Assembly: GCA_017619835.1 (NCBI GenBank)
Contig: JAFZRN010000038.1
Span: 43,658-107,657 of the forward strand
Source of the DNA: Eubacterium sp.
GTDB taxonomy: Bacteria > Bacillota > Clostridia > Lachnospirales > Lachnospiraceae
Direction of reading: 5' to 3'
DNA: 64,000 bases
Under the pieces are notes generated by a model that had not been told where the DNA came from, made no database searches, and saw only the letters and a program-made list of their open reading frames with translations. The position numbers and the translations under genes are program-made. Numbering within the stretch: the stretch's first letter is position 1; every line of letters starts with the position of its first letter. Below, one piece after another: positions 25,141 through 32,819 of the stretch.

Positions 25141-25935
25141 ATGATGAAAATAGTGAATGTATCCGCGGGATACGAAAAGAATAAGTTAATACTGAAGGAT
25201 GTTTCTACCGAGTTTTTGAATGGTGGGATATGTGGGATTCTCGGACCGAACGGCTCCGGCAAGACCACTCTTCTTCGCGTGCTCGCGGGCATCATGCCTT
25301 ATGAAGGTGATTTGAAGATCGATGATATCTCGCTAAAGAACATGAAGCACGACAAGATCGGCCGCTATATTGCGATGACGCCGCAATTTTCGACTATTTA
25401 CTTCTCTTACACCGTCTACGAGACGATCATGATGGGCCGCTATGTGCATAGAGGTCATACGTTAAATGATTTCCTGGGCGGTACTTCCCAGAGAGATAAG
25501 GACGTGGTCGGGAAGATTATCGAGGAAATGGAGCTTGATAAATTTAAAGATAAGCAGGTCAACCAGCTTTCAGGCGGGCAGCTGGAAAGAGTCCTGCTGG
25601 CGAGGACATTTGCCCAGGAAACGCCTGTTATACTTCTGGATGAGCCGACAAATCACCTCGATATGAAATACCAGATAGAACTTATGGATTATCTTAAGAA
25701 GTGGGCAGTCAAGACAACAACAGTCGACGGTGTTGAATATAAAAACACTGCCATCTCAGTCTTCCACGATATAGGCACTGCTGCCCTGATCTCTGACGAG
25801 ATAATTCTGATGAAGGATGGTGGGATCATCGCAAAGGGACCGGTCAGTGAGATGATCGAAAGAGACAGGCTGAAAGAAATATACGATACAGATGTTGTCG
25901 GGTATTATGATCAGGTAAGTAAATTGATGAATTAA
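25141..25935 (+). CDS. ABC transporter ATP-binding protein (BtuD/FecE-like)
   Basis: The protein of 265 residues powers the importer with the two preceding genes. Motifs in order: Walker A GPNGSGKTTL, Q-loop MTPQFS, signature LSGGQLERV, Walker B VILLDEPTN followed by HLD, and a switch histidine in SVFHDIG. A 15-residue insertion between Walker B and the H-loop (VKTTTVDGVEYKN) is unusual for this subfamily. The frame extends back into palindrome A5, but the tandem ATGs at 25141/25144 begin the conserved MKIVNVSAGY. A strong terminator follows the stop. Confidence 0.93.
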   Translation: MMKIVNVSAGYEKNKLILKDVSTEFLNGGICGILGPNGSGKTTLLRVLAGIMPYEGDLKIDDISLKNMKHDKIGRYIAMTPQFSTIYFSYTVYETIMMGRYVHRGHTLNDFLGGTSQRDKDVVGKIIEEMELDKFKDKQVNQLSGGQLERVLLARTFAQETPVILLDEPTNHLDMKYQIELMDYLKKWAVKTTTVDGVEYKNTAISVFHDIGTAALISDEIILMKDGGIIAKGPVSEMIERDRLKEIYDTDVVGYYDQVSKLMN

Positions 25936-25941
25936 TTAATT

Positions 25942-25982
25942 AAAAGAAAATCGAGGACGATTCCGTCCCCGATTTTCTTTTT
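25942..25982 (+). terminator. Intrinsic terminator after the BtuFCD-like operon
   Basis: AAAATCGAGGACG and CGTCCCCGATTTT form a stem around ATTC followed by CTTTTT. A-rich flanks make it usable in both directions, also ending the convergent gene at 26010. Confidence 0.85.
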
Positions 25983-26009
25983 GCAACTGTTTCCCGTTTC
26001 CGGGTTACA

Positions 26010-26837
26010 TTACCAGGTGCGTTTCCATTCTCGTTTCCAGTCGCCGTTTTCTTCGTATTCCTTCCAGGAATTGGCGAAGCTTATAGTAGCAAGTGTCGCA
26101 TATCCGAAAGCAATTACAGTATAATAAAATCTGAACTGATGATTCTGAACAAGAAATGCAATAAAATATATAACTGTTAAAACTAATCCGGTTATCGCAC
26201 AAGCTCTGCTCTTAAAGATAAGTATACCAAGTCCGAGAGCTATAAGAAATACAGATATAATAATCTGTGTCTGCATGATCTTATCTGTATCGATCATATA
26301 TTCTCCTGCGACACCTAACTGTTCAGCGAGATTATTTACCATTTCAATCTCTCTTTTAAATGTTGAAAGCCAAAAATCAGTTCTTATTAAATCAACTATA
26401 GCAGCTATAATTACAACAATCGAACTGATAACTATCCTGTCACGGTCCTTTCTGTTACGGGGACTGATGTAGAACTCTTTCTTTGAAAGCTTTCGAGGAC
26501 GAAGATCCTCTTCATTTAATCCGTAATTCCCGGGATTATCGTACTGTTCCATGCCGGCATTTGGATTATACACGGCACCGTTCGTTGAAAACGGATCATA
26601 ACTCGGTCCGCCACTTACTCCGACCGTCTGACCCATTGTCTGACCATTCAACTGAGACTCATTCGGTATAGGATTTCCGAACATATCACCGGCAGTCACA
26701 TCAAATTCCTGCTCGGGGTTAAAAAACTCATTGTTACTTACATAAGGATCTGCCGGCTGGGATTGCTGGGGGCTCGATCCGTTGCCGTTTTCGACGTCAT
26801 TTTGCGTCTCATCAGGTTCAATAGGTTTAAGCTGCAT
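26010..26837 (-). CDS. Hypothetical membrane protein with disordered N-terminus
   Basis: I recognise no family. The 275-residue protein begins with about 110 Asn/Pro/Gly/Gln-rich residues that look disordered, then a basic patch (RPRKLSKKEFYISPRNRKDRDR), then four hydrophobic helices grouped as one plus three, and a short charged tail. There is no signal peptide. The ATG at 26837 has a GGAGG site. It is convergent with the BtuFCD-like operon and shares its terminator. Similar proteins with a low-complexity head and a small four-helix membrane domain are common in Lachnospiraceae, but I can assign no function. Confidence 0.72.
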   Translation of the reverse strand: MQLKPIEPDETQNDVENGNGSSPQQSQPADPYVSNNEFFNPEQEFDVTAGDMFGNPIPNESQLNGQTMGQTVGVSGGPSYDPFSTNGAVYNPNAGMEQYDNPGNYGLNEEDLRPRKLSKKEFYISPRNRKDRDRIVISSIVVIIAAIVDLIRTDFWLSTFKREIEMVNNLAEQLGVAGEYMIDTDKIMQTQIIISVFLIALGLGILIFKSRACAITGLVLTVIYFIAFLVQNHQFRFYYTVIAFGYATLATISFANSWKEYEENGDWKREWKRTW

Positions 26838-26907
26838 AATAAATCCTCCACAAAAATAATAAATGAATTATATGATAAAATTGTATATATTTCAACCAAT
26901 ATCCATG

Positions 26908-26936
26908 TTGAAAAATGTCTTCAAAAATGTTATTCT
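26908..26936 (+). promoter_or_regulatory. Promoter of the 98-residue protein gene
   Basis: TTGAAA (26908-26913) and TATTCT (26931-26936) are spaced 17 bp, about 38 bases before the start codon. Confidence 0.65.
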
Positions 26937-26973
26937 AGTAGAGGATAATTCTAACTAACCAAAAGGGGGTTAT

Positions 26974-27270
26974 ATGACTATGAGTGTTGTATACGATGTG
27001 GCTTACAGTAAAGGTGAATGGACTATCGAACTTCGTCCGCGCAACAACGTGCATGAAGGCGAGCCTGACAGAAAAGTCTGGGTTATGAGAAAGGGTCAGG
27101 AAGTCGCCCAGTTCTCAAGTAAATACCGTGGATACGGTCATTACAGAGACCATGAAGAGCTCCTTCCGGAAGACATTGACGATATAGCCAAGAAGATTTG
27201 GGAGAAACTTAAAGAAGCTCCCTTCTCTCCTGAGTTACTTGAAGAAATCAAGGGGATGTTTGCAGAATAA
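26974..27270 (+). CDS. Hypothetical small cytoplasmic protein (98 aa)
   Basis: I do not recognise the family. The protein is soluble and acidic, with a central VWVMRKGQEVAQFSSKYRGYG region and helical C-terminal half (DIDDIAKKIWEKLKEAPFSPELLEEIKGMF). It is a monocistronic unit: a good promoter upstream, a strong GGGGG ribosome site, and an intrinsic terminator 10 bases after the stop. A second in-frame ATG at 26980 is also possible. Such an autonomous arrangement suggests the protein is well expressed. Confidence 0.8.
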   Translation: MTMSVVYDVAYSKGEWTIELRPRNNVHEGEPDRKVWVMRKGQEVAQFSSKYRGYGHYRDHEELLPEDIDDIAKKIWEKLKEAPFSPELLEEIKGMFAE

Positions 27271-27280
27271 ATTGAATATA

Positions 27281-27310
27281 AAAAAATCGGCCTGCGGGCC
27301 GATTTTTTTT
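27281..27310 (+). terminator. Intrinsic terminator
   Basis: AAAAAATCGGCC and GGCCGATTTTTT form a perfect 12-bp stem around TGCG and run into eight T residues. Palindrome B3 starts at the next base. Confidence 0.9.
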
Positions 27311-27355
27311 GTAACACTTTTGTAATGGGGTCAGGCCCCATTACAAAAGTGTTAC
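27311..27355. repeat. Palindrome B3 (identical to B2)
   Basis: All 45 bases are identical to B2. The asnB stop codon (27352-27354) lies in its right end. Confidence 0.92.
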
Positions 27356-29202
27356 ATCTCCACGAAGTACCTCTCATACCAGAGTATGAACACGTAGATC
27401 ATCCAGATTTTCTTCATGTTCTTGGCCACCCCGTTTCGGTGGTCGTCAAGAAGTTTTATGATGTAAGCAACATTGAAGAATTTCTCGGCGGTCTCGCTGT
27501 AAAACTTAAGCTTCACCATGTCGTAGTATTTGTCCTGCTTCAGCCAGTCATTCAGCGGCGTGATGAAGCCTTTTTTGGTCATGAAAGCGGTCTCATGGGG
27601 GAGGTTCTTCGAGGCCGCCTTCCTTAGAATGTATTTGGTCGTGCCGTGAGCAAGACGGTATTTGGCCGGAATCCTCATGGCAACATCCAGCATCTCTTTA
27701 TCGAGAAATGGCACTCTCAGCTCAAGCGAATTAGCCATGCTCATTCTGTCCGCCTTCACAAGAATATCCTGAACAAGCCAGGTATTGATGTCCACATACT
27801 GCATCTTCGATATGTCATCCACAGTGGCACATTTGTCAAAAAACGGCTTGGTATAAGTAGCCGGATTCTGTGCCGGGATCCGCCCGGACAGCACCTGCCC
27901 GATATCATTATGATTAAACACATAATTGTTCCTGATATAGCGGTCTTCTATGCCCTGACGCCCCCTCATCAGGAAACGCTTGCCATGAAATTCTGGTAAA
28001 TCCTGCACGCGGGAGGCAACATCGTCCCTGAGAAACTGGGGGAGCATCTGGTAATATTTGAAATCCAGCGGCTCATGGTAATAATGATAACCGCCGAATA
28101 GTTCGTCAGCGCCCTCTCCGGAAAGCACAACCTTGACTTTCTCGGAAGCAAGCCTGGTCAGAAAATAAAGCGGGATTGCGGACGGATTCGGCAGCGGCTC
28201 GTCCATGTAATACATGATCTCCGGAGTCATTTCGAAGAATTCATCAGATGTGATTTCTTTGGAAATGTTTTCGACCGCTTCACCTTCCGCAAATCTCTTC
28301 GCATCCGGAAGTTCGGAGCAATTTCCCTCGGCAAATCCCACGGAAAAGCTCTTCACATCCATATGCTTTTTCATCTCGTGAACAACGAGACTCGAATCCA
28401 CGCCTGAAGAGAGGAAACAACCGACCTCAACGTCGGAGGTAAGCGCATGAAGGTCGGCGGAAGACCTGAAAGCCTTCTCAATCTCCTCTGCCCAGTATTT
28501 CTCGGACTTCGAGTTATCTATATCATACTTAACTTCGTAGTAAGTGTCCTGCACCAGCTTCCCATCCGAATATTCAAAGTAAGTGCCCGGCGCAAGCTTA
28601 TAAACATCCTTGAAAAGCGTCTCATTTGTGGGAATATATTCAAAACAGAGATAATCCGGGAGGCGCTCGATATTGAACTGCTTCTCAAACCTCGGATTAG
28701 CAAGAAATGCCTTGATCTCGGAAGCAAACATAAAGACATCATTTTTCATATAATAAAAGAAAGGTTTTATTCCGAAAATGTCACGGCCCCCGAAAAGTTT
28801 CTTCTCATTTTTGTCCCATATCACAAATGCAAACATACCACGAAGTTTAGTCAGAACGTCACGTCCCCACTCTTCGTAGCCGACAAGTATTGTCTCGGAA
28901 TCTGTCTTTGTCTTGAAGGTATGGCCCAGCGCCTCAAGTTCAGCTCGAAGATCCTTATAGTTATATATCTCGCCATTAAAAACCAGAACCTTTGTTCCAT
29001 CCTTACTTATAAGAGGCTGACTTCCGCCCTCAAGATCAATGATTGAGAGACGCCTGAAGCCAAGCGAGACATTTTCATCTATATAATAATCGTCCTGATC
29101 GGGGCCGCGGTGAACGATACGGTCCGCCATCGCCCTCACGATCGTCTCGTTATAATTCTTATTGGATGTAATTGTATTTGTAAATCCTACAAATCCACAC
29201 AT
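27352..29202 (-). CDS. Glutamine-hydrolysing asparagine synthetase (AsnB/AsnH-like)
   Basis: The 616-residue protein has the N-terminal class II glutaminase with Cys2 (MCGFVGF), GLGFRRLSIID and NGEIYNY, and the synthetase PP-loop SSGVDSSLV. AsnB enzymes amidate aspartate; the lactococcal homologue AsnH amidates D-Asp already attached to peptidoglycan. Here the gene is last in a tight operon after an ATP-grasp D-aspartate-ligase-like gene and an aspartate racemase, overlapping the racemase by 16 bases. Cross-bridge amidation is therefore a reasonable role, though ordinary asparagine synthesis is not excluded. The stop codon comes from palindrome B3. Confidence 0.93.
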   Translation of the reverse strand: MCGFVGFTNTITSNKNYNETIVRAMADRIVHRGPDQDDYYIDENVSLGFRRLSIIDLEGGSQPLISKDGTKVLVFNGEIYNYKDLRAELEALGHTFKTKTDSETILVGYEEWGRDVLTKLRGMFAFVIWDKNEKKLFGGRDIFGIKPFFYYMKNDVFMFASEIKAFLANPRFEKQFNIERLPDYLCFEYIPTNETLFKDVYKLAPGTYFEYSDGKLVQDTYYEVKYDIDNSKSEKYWAEEIEKAFRSSADLHALTSDVEVGCFLSSGVDSSLVVHEMKKHMDVKSFSVGFAEGNCSELPDAKRFAEGEAVENISKEITSDEFFEMTPEIMYYMDEPLPNPSAIPLYFLTRLASEKVKVVLSGEGADELFGGYHYYHEPLDFKYYQMLPQFLRDDVASRVQDLPEFHGKRFLMRGRQGIEDRYIRNNYVFNHNDIGQVLSGRIPAQNPATYTKPFFDKCATVDDISKMQYVDINTWLVQDILVKADRMSMANSLELRVPFLDKEMLDVAMRIPAKYRLAHGTTKYILRKAASKNLPHETAFMTKKGFITPLNDWLKQDKYYDMVKLKFYSETAEKFFNVAYIIKLLDDHRNGVAKNMKKIWMIYVFILWYERYFVEM

Positions 29203-29918
29203 GCTTTATAATTCTCCTTTACGTGTTTGCCGCACATCCTGATGCTTGCCTCGGCCAGTACGTCCATTGAGTCGACGATGTAATCCATGTGACTGGTGAG
29301 GCTGTTGTTATGGTTGATGATCGAAAGCTCGGTGCACCCGAGGATCACAACATCGCTGCCGTCACGGATAAGCTCGACCACAAGCCTCATGAACTCCACC
29401 ATGTCTACCTTCTTGCCCGCTTTCACCTGATTGTAAATAATGTTCATCAAAGACTCGTTATTCTCGGGGCTGAGGGTGATCTGCTTCAGGCCGTATTTAT
29501 CAAGATATTTCTTGTAAGAACCGGTCTTTAACGTGCCGTCTGTCGCCATGATCCCGATACTCTTTATGTTCGGGTTCCTTTTATAAGCATATTTGACCGT
29601 CTCCTCAAGGATATTGATTATCGGAACATGCACCTGCTCCTGCACCTCATCGTAAAAGTAATGCGCCGTGTTGCAGGGGATCACGATGTAGTCGCAACCG
29701 CACTTCTCAAGCATTTTCGCATCTTCCTCTAATTTGGGAAGCGGGCTCTCGCAATTCTTTCCGAGGATGTAGTCGGTCCTGTCCGGAATGTCGGAATCGT
29801 TCATTACAAGCGTTGGTATGTGGTTCTGATCCGATTCGGCGTCAGTCATTTTCACAAGCAGGTCCATGAAATATACCGTTGCAAGCGGTCCGAGGCCGCC
29901 TAAAACTCCTAACAGCAT
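29187..29918 (-). CDS. Aspartate/glutamate racemase
   Basis: The 243-residue protein belongs to the PLP-independent Asp/Glu racemase family. The two catalytic cysteines are in VIPCNTAHYF and ILGCTELSI, and the N-terminus has the GVLGGLGPLAT loop. The start overlaps the stop of the ATP-grasp gene (TAATG), and the stop overlaps asnB, so all three are translationally coupled. This context favours supply of D-aspartate for a peptidoglycan cross-bridge, with D-glutamate production as the alternative. Confidence 0.9.
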   Translation of the reverse strand: MLLGVLGGLGPLATVYFMDLLVKMTDAESDQNHIPTLVMNDSDIPDRTDYILGKNCESPLPKLEEDAKMLEKCGCDYIVIPCNTAHYFYDEVQEQVHVPIINILEETVKYAYKRNPNIKSIGIMATDGTLKTGSYKKYLDKYGLKQITLSPENNESLMNIIYNQVKAGKKVDMVEFMRLVVELIRDGSDVVILGCTELSIINHNNSLTSHMDYIVDSMDVLAEASIRMCGKHVKENYKACVDL

Positions 29919-31126
29919 TATGCGTACCTCTTAAACTTACTTATATAATGAAGATAATTCAGATATGCGTAATATTTCGACATCATGCTCTTCTCGCCTT
30001 TGTAGAATAGCGGGCGGGAAACACGGCCCTTCTTCCAGAGCTCGATCGCATGGTTCTTAAGCTGGCTGTCCACAACGTACTTCTTGATGACCTGCATCGG
30101 GACAACTGTATAAAGACACTCATTATCTGCCACCGTATATTCAGGCAGTGAATTGAAAATGTATTCGTCAACGATCCATTTTACATGGTTAAAACCGCTT
30201 CCGGTAACATAGAAGTTACTCCTGCCGAGGCGGACGTTGATCTCAAAGAATTTATACTTGCCATCGCGGCTATCATACTTAAGATCAAAATTGGCAAATC
30301 CAACGAAACCGATATGTTCAAGGAATCGGCTGGCTGCGTCGACAATCTCCTGATTAACCTCGTTTAAGATCACTACCGGGTTGCCGATCGCTGTGGGTGT
30401 TGGATCTTCGATCAGCGTGTGTCCGAGTGCCGCAAATCTCACCTTATGATTCCGGTCGCAGTAACAGGTCAGCACATGCATAAATGAGTCGTCGCCCGGG
30501 ATCATATCCTGGATAAGGAGGTTATGGTTGTAGCTCGATGCATCAACGGTGGCCAAAACATTTATCAGATCCTCCTCAGTATTACACTTATAAACTTTCT
30601 TCTTGCCCTCGAAATCGGCATAATGATACATGGCCGAATTGGCGGGCTTCACGATGACCGGGAAGTTGAAATCAAGCTTCGGAGCCTCGTCCTGGTTGCA
30701 TTTATATACAACTGTCTTCGGGTGATCGATGCCCAGCTCCTCGCAAAGATTATAGAAGCTGTCCTTGATCACTATTTTGTCAAGAAGCTCCTTATCTATA
30801 TATGGAATTATGTAATAATCTTTGAGTTTATCCTTGTTCTCGATGATTATACGAACATACCAGTCGCCGCAGCCGAAAAGTATGAGCGGCATGTCGCCGT
30901 ACTCTTCTCCTATCTTAATAAGCTGCTGAACTGCAATGTCAGGATCATCCAGATTATGACATGTTATATTTTCGATAAATGACGAGCTTGCAACGTAGCC
31001 CGTATCCGACATGCCAAGGGACAGCGAACGGATACCATACTCCTCGTGAAAGCTCCTTGCAATAGAATAAGCCGTGATATCCGAACCCAGAATCACCGGC
31101 ATAAATTTATAAAAATGACTCTTCAT
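29918..31126 (-). CDS. ATP-grasp carboxylate-amine ligase, D-aspartate ligase-like
   Basis: The 402-residue protein shows the ATP-grasp pattern: a PVIVKPANSAMYH segment for the nucleotide lysine, LIQDMIPGDD and the metal-binding FFEINVRLGRSN. The N-terminus (VILGSDITAYSIARSFHEEYG) resembles, from memory, the start of Enterococcus faecium D-aspartate ligase, which adds D-Asp to the lysine side chain of the UDP-MurNAc-pentapeptide. Coupling with an aspartate racemase and an asparagine synthetase supports the same role. The substrate remains inference. The leader carries two ATGCCAT repeats spaced 22 bp. Confidence 0.78.
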   Translation of the reverse strand: MKSHFYKFMPVILGSDITAYSIARSFHEEYGIRSLSLGMSDTGYVASSSFIENITCHNLDDPDIAVQQLIKIGEEYGDMPLILFGCGDWYVRIIIENKDKLKDYYIIPYIDKELLDKIVIKDSFYNLCEELGIDHPKTVVYKCNQDEAPKLDFNFPVIVKPANSAMYHYADFEGKKKVYKCNTEEDLINVLATVDASSYNHNLLIQDMIPGDDSFMHVLTCYCDRNHKVRFAALGHTLIEDPTPTAIGNPVVILNEVNQEIVDAASRFLEHIGFVGFANFDLKYDSRDGKYKFFEINVRLGRSNFYVTGSGFNHVKWIVDEYIFNSLPEYTVADNECLYTVVPMQVIKKYVVDSQLKNHAIELWKKGRVSRPLFYKGEKSMMSKYYAYLNYLHYISKFKRYA

Positions 31127-31194
31127 AACTAAAAAACCTCCCTAGTTCTCTCGACTATGAAGGCATTATAAAATACAAAGGTATCATTAAATAT

Positions 31195-31228
31195 AAAAAA
31201 TGGCATGAAAAAGCACAAAATATGGCAT
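31195..31228. repeat. Direct repeat in leader of the D-aspartate operon
   Basis: AAAAAATGGCAT (31195-31206) and AAAATATGGCAT (31217-31228) lie two helical turns apart, just upstream of a minus-strand TATAAT at 31170-31165. They could be a regulator site. Confidence 0.4.
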
Positions 31229-31240
31229 CAAAATTGCATA

Positions 31241-31266
31241 GGTTTACATAAAAGGGGTCTGACCCC
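31241..31266. repeat. Palindrome A6 (GGGGTCTGACCCC core)
   Basis: The core is at 31254-31266 with left arm TTTACATAAAA. The right side (CTATCGGTTTCATGAC) resembles A2. It is the palindrome nearest the transposase gene, about 60 bases from its stop. Confidence 0.85.
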
Positions 31267-31301
31267 CTATCGGTTTCATGACTTTTTTGTCGTTTTTTGA
31301 C

Positions 31302-31324
31302 AATAAAAAAAGCCCTCACGGGCT
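31302..31324 (-). terminator. Intrinsic terminator of the XRE-transposase operon
   Basis: On the minus strand AGCCC-GTGA-GGGCT is followed by a run of T residues, beginning a few bases after the transposase stop. Confidence 0.85.
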
Positions 31325-31326
31325 AA

Positions 31327-31944
31327 TTAATCTATATCCTTAATATCTTTTTTAATAAGTATTTCCTGATCTGTATGGTCTATTCTGTCTTCGACAAACT
31401 GTTTGTACTTATACTGACTGTTTGAATTACACATTCCCAGAATACGATCTGTATCGATCAGATTTGAAATGGCTCGATACGGATCATTTTTATCGAAGCC
31501 ATTTTCATTTACATATGTTTTAAAGCTGCTATAAAAATAGTCGTATGGATCTTTTACCAGATTTGCCTTCACAGGATTTAGATGAATATAGCGGCTGACC
31601 TCGAGAAAGTATCTCTCATCTTCTACCAGACAAGCAGTGTATCTCCCTTCAAACAAATGGCCCGTCAATTCATGACGATAATTATAATCCTCTGCATATG
31701 AAGACAACAACTTCTGCATGATCTTCGAAAGTTCAGTATCTTTCGTCTCTATTAGCATATGGAAATGATTTGACATCAGGCAAAAAGCATGCAAATAAAA
31801 GTCCTGATTATCTTTAACTGTTTTAAGATATGTAAGGAAACGCCTACGGTCGATTTCATCCTTAAATATAGTTGATTTATGGTTCCCACGACTCATAACA
31901 TGGTAAATGGCTCCCGGGTACCAAATCCTTTTACGTCTTGCCAT
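31327..31944 (-). CDS. REP-associated tyrosine transposase (RAYT, TnpA_REP)
   Basis: This 205-residue protein belongs to the single-stranded-DNA HUH transposases related to IS200/IS605. It opens ARRKRIWYPGAIYHVMSRGN and has the HUH motif HFH at residues 60-62 (LMSNHFHMLIE). The candidate catalytic tyrosines are in SSYAEDYNYRHE (83-89), followed by the family motifs GHLFEGRY and YIHLNPVKA. RAYTs are domesticated enzymes, single copy, thought to move or amplify REP palindromes. No flanking transposon ends are visible, but palindromes A6 and A7 bracket the locus. It lies 21 bases after an XRE regulator gene with a GAGGT ribosome site, so the two are likely co-transcribed. Confidence 0.92.
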   Translation of the reverse strand: MARRKRIWYPGAIYHVMSRGNHKSTIFKDEIDRRRFLTYLKTVKDNQDFYLHAFCLMSNHFHMLIETKDTELSKIMQKLLSSYAEDYNYRHELTGHLFEGRYTACLVEDERYFLEVSRYIHLNPVKANLVKDPYDYFYSSFKTYVNENGFDKNDPYRAISNLIDTDRILGMCNSNSQYKYKQFVEDRIDHTDQEILIKKDIKDID

Positions 31945-31965
31945 ATAACTACCTCTACTATTCTG

Positions 31966-32373
31966 TCACTCTATTTTTTTGTCAATAAGATCATCAAATT
32001 CCTTTTTGTATTTATTTATCTGCTCACGATATTCTTCAGACAAAGCATACATATATCCAAGAAGGCGTAGTCTCGAATCATCAGATAATCTGTTATAATC
32101 AGAAATGAATTTTCCCATTTCAGTTTTTTTATCTATCACCAGAAAATCCGGCTCATTATCTTTACTATCTTTCTTTTCTATTCCGGAAAGAAGCCACTCA
32201 GGACTAACTTTCAGCACATGACATATGATCATAATCTTGTCTGCGGATGGATTTGTATTTTTTGATTTCCATTCACTTATCGCACTTTGTGATATTCCGG
32301 TCTTCTTGGAAAATTCCTTCTGTGTCATTTTAATTTCTTTCAATCTTTTGAAAATGCGTTCTGGGATTGTCAT
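31966..32373 (-). CDS. XRE-family transcriptional regulator
   Basis: The 135-residue protein has a helix-turn-helix at residues 8-60 (MTQKEFSKKTGISQSAISEWKS), as in phage Cro/CI-like repressors, and a charged C-terminal helical part (DYNRLSDDSRLRLLGYMYAL) typical for dimerisation. AAGGAG precedes the ATG. The gene heads the operon with the transposase. Upstream, a perfect inverted repeat TTGAATA-TTAG-TATTCAA (32408-32425) overlaps the -35 box of a divergent small-RNA promoter. Autoregulation plus control of the divergent unit is a natural inference. The closely spaced genes make it a plausible guardian of transposase expression. Confidence 0.85.
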   Translation of the reverse strand: MTIPERIFKRLKEIKMTQKEFSKKTGISQSAISEWKSKNTNPSADKIMIICHVLKVSPEWLLSGIEKKDSKDNEPDFLVIDKKTEMGKFISDYNRLSDDSRLRLLGYMYALSEEYREQINKYKKEFDDLIDKKIE

Positions 32374-32407
32374 GATAGGTGCTCCTTATCACTAATAAAA
32401 ATATTGG

Positions 32408-32425
32408 TTGAATATTAGTATTCAA
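32408..32425. promoter_or_regulatory. Putative operator of the XRE regulator
   Basis: TTGAATA and TATTCAA are perfect 7-bp arms separated by TTAG, lying between the XRE gene and the divergent promoter. The left arm includes the -35 box TTGAAT. Confidence 0.6.
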
Positions 32426-32436
32426 CATGTTATATT
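32408..32436 (+). promoter_or_regulatory. Promoter of divergent small RNA
   Basis: TTGAAT (32408-32413) and TATATT (32431-32436) are spaced 17 bp. The expected transcription start is about 32443-32444, at AGGAAGCACC. Confidence 0.65.
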
Positions 32437-32443
32437 GTGAATT

Positions 32444-32543
32444 AGGAAGCACCCACTCCAAAGTGGATGCCTACCGAGAGTGTATACCCAATTAGGGGCA
32501 CGCCTCTCCCGTTGGCAGACAGGGAGAGGCATTTTATTTATTT
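32444..32543 (+). ncRNA. Putative small RNA antisense to the 3' region of the toxin transcript
   Basis: A promoter at 32408-32436 and a terminator hairpin with perfect 9-bp arms (GCCTCTCCC 32502-32510, GGGAGAGGC 32522-32530) followed by ATTTTATTTATTT define an RNA of roughly 90-100 nt with no sizeable reading frame. A second hairpin, GCACCCACT/AGTGGATGC, is near its 5' end. The convergent 38-residue hydrophobic peptide gene ends inside the terminator tail. The RNA would thus be complementary to the end of that mRNA, a type I antitoxin arrangement. Transcription is inferred, not shown. Confidence 0.5.
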
Positions 32544-32654
32544 CGCTTGTCTTTCTTCTCTAAGAAATGAAAGCAATGCTATGATCAGTGAACCGAGCGA
32601 TATCAATAAATTGATCATTCTCAGTATAATTGAAATGATTTCAAATACTGTCAT
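32538..32654 (-). CDS. Small hydrophobic peptide, holin-like/type I toxin candidate (38 aa)
   Basis: This 38-residue peptide (TVFEIISIILRMIN near the start, LISLGSLIIALLSF in the middle, charged REERQAK tail) is a single membrane helix. It resembles the small 'holin-like toxin' peptides of Firmicutes that begin MxxFEAxxLM. A very strong GGGAGG lies eight bases before the ATG at 32654; an in-frame ATG at 32660 is too close to it. The 5' leader starts near 32750, with TATATA about 32761-32766 as a possible -10. It is convergent with the putative small RNA. I infer a type I toxin-antitoxin pair; a short secreted or regulatory peptide is the alternative. Confidence 0.6.
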   Translation of the reverse strand: MTVFEIISIILRMINLLISLGSLIIALLSFLREERQAK

Positions 32655-32819
32655 ACACATCACCTCCCTTCCGATATAATCCGAAAATTTCCGGTATAGG
32701 GGCTCGGGAGGCTACCACCCTGTCATGAGTGCTTCCTGTAAAAGAAACAATAACACTAACATATATATAATACAACAACAAAATTCGCAAATTTTAAATA
32801 ATTCGAAAATACGAATCTA

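Noticed and set aside
32467-32679. Plus-strand 70-codon frame over the sRNA and toxin region
   Set aside because: It crosses the terminator hairpin, has no ribosome site, and the opposite strand has a better-supported short gene.
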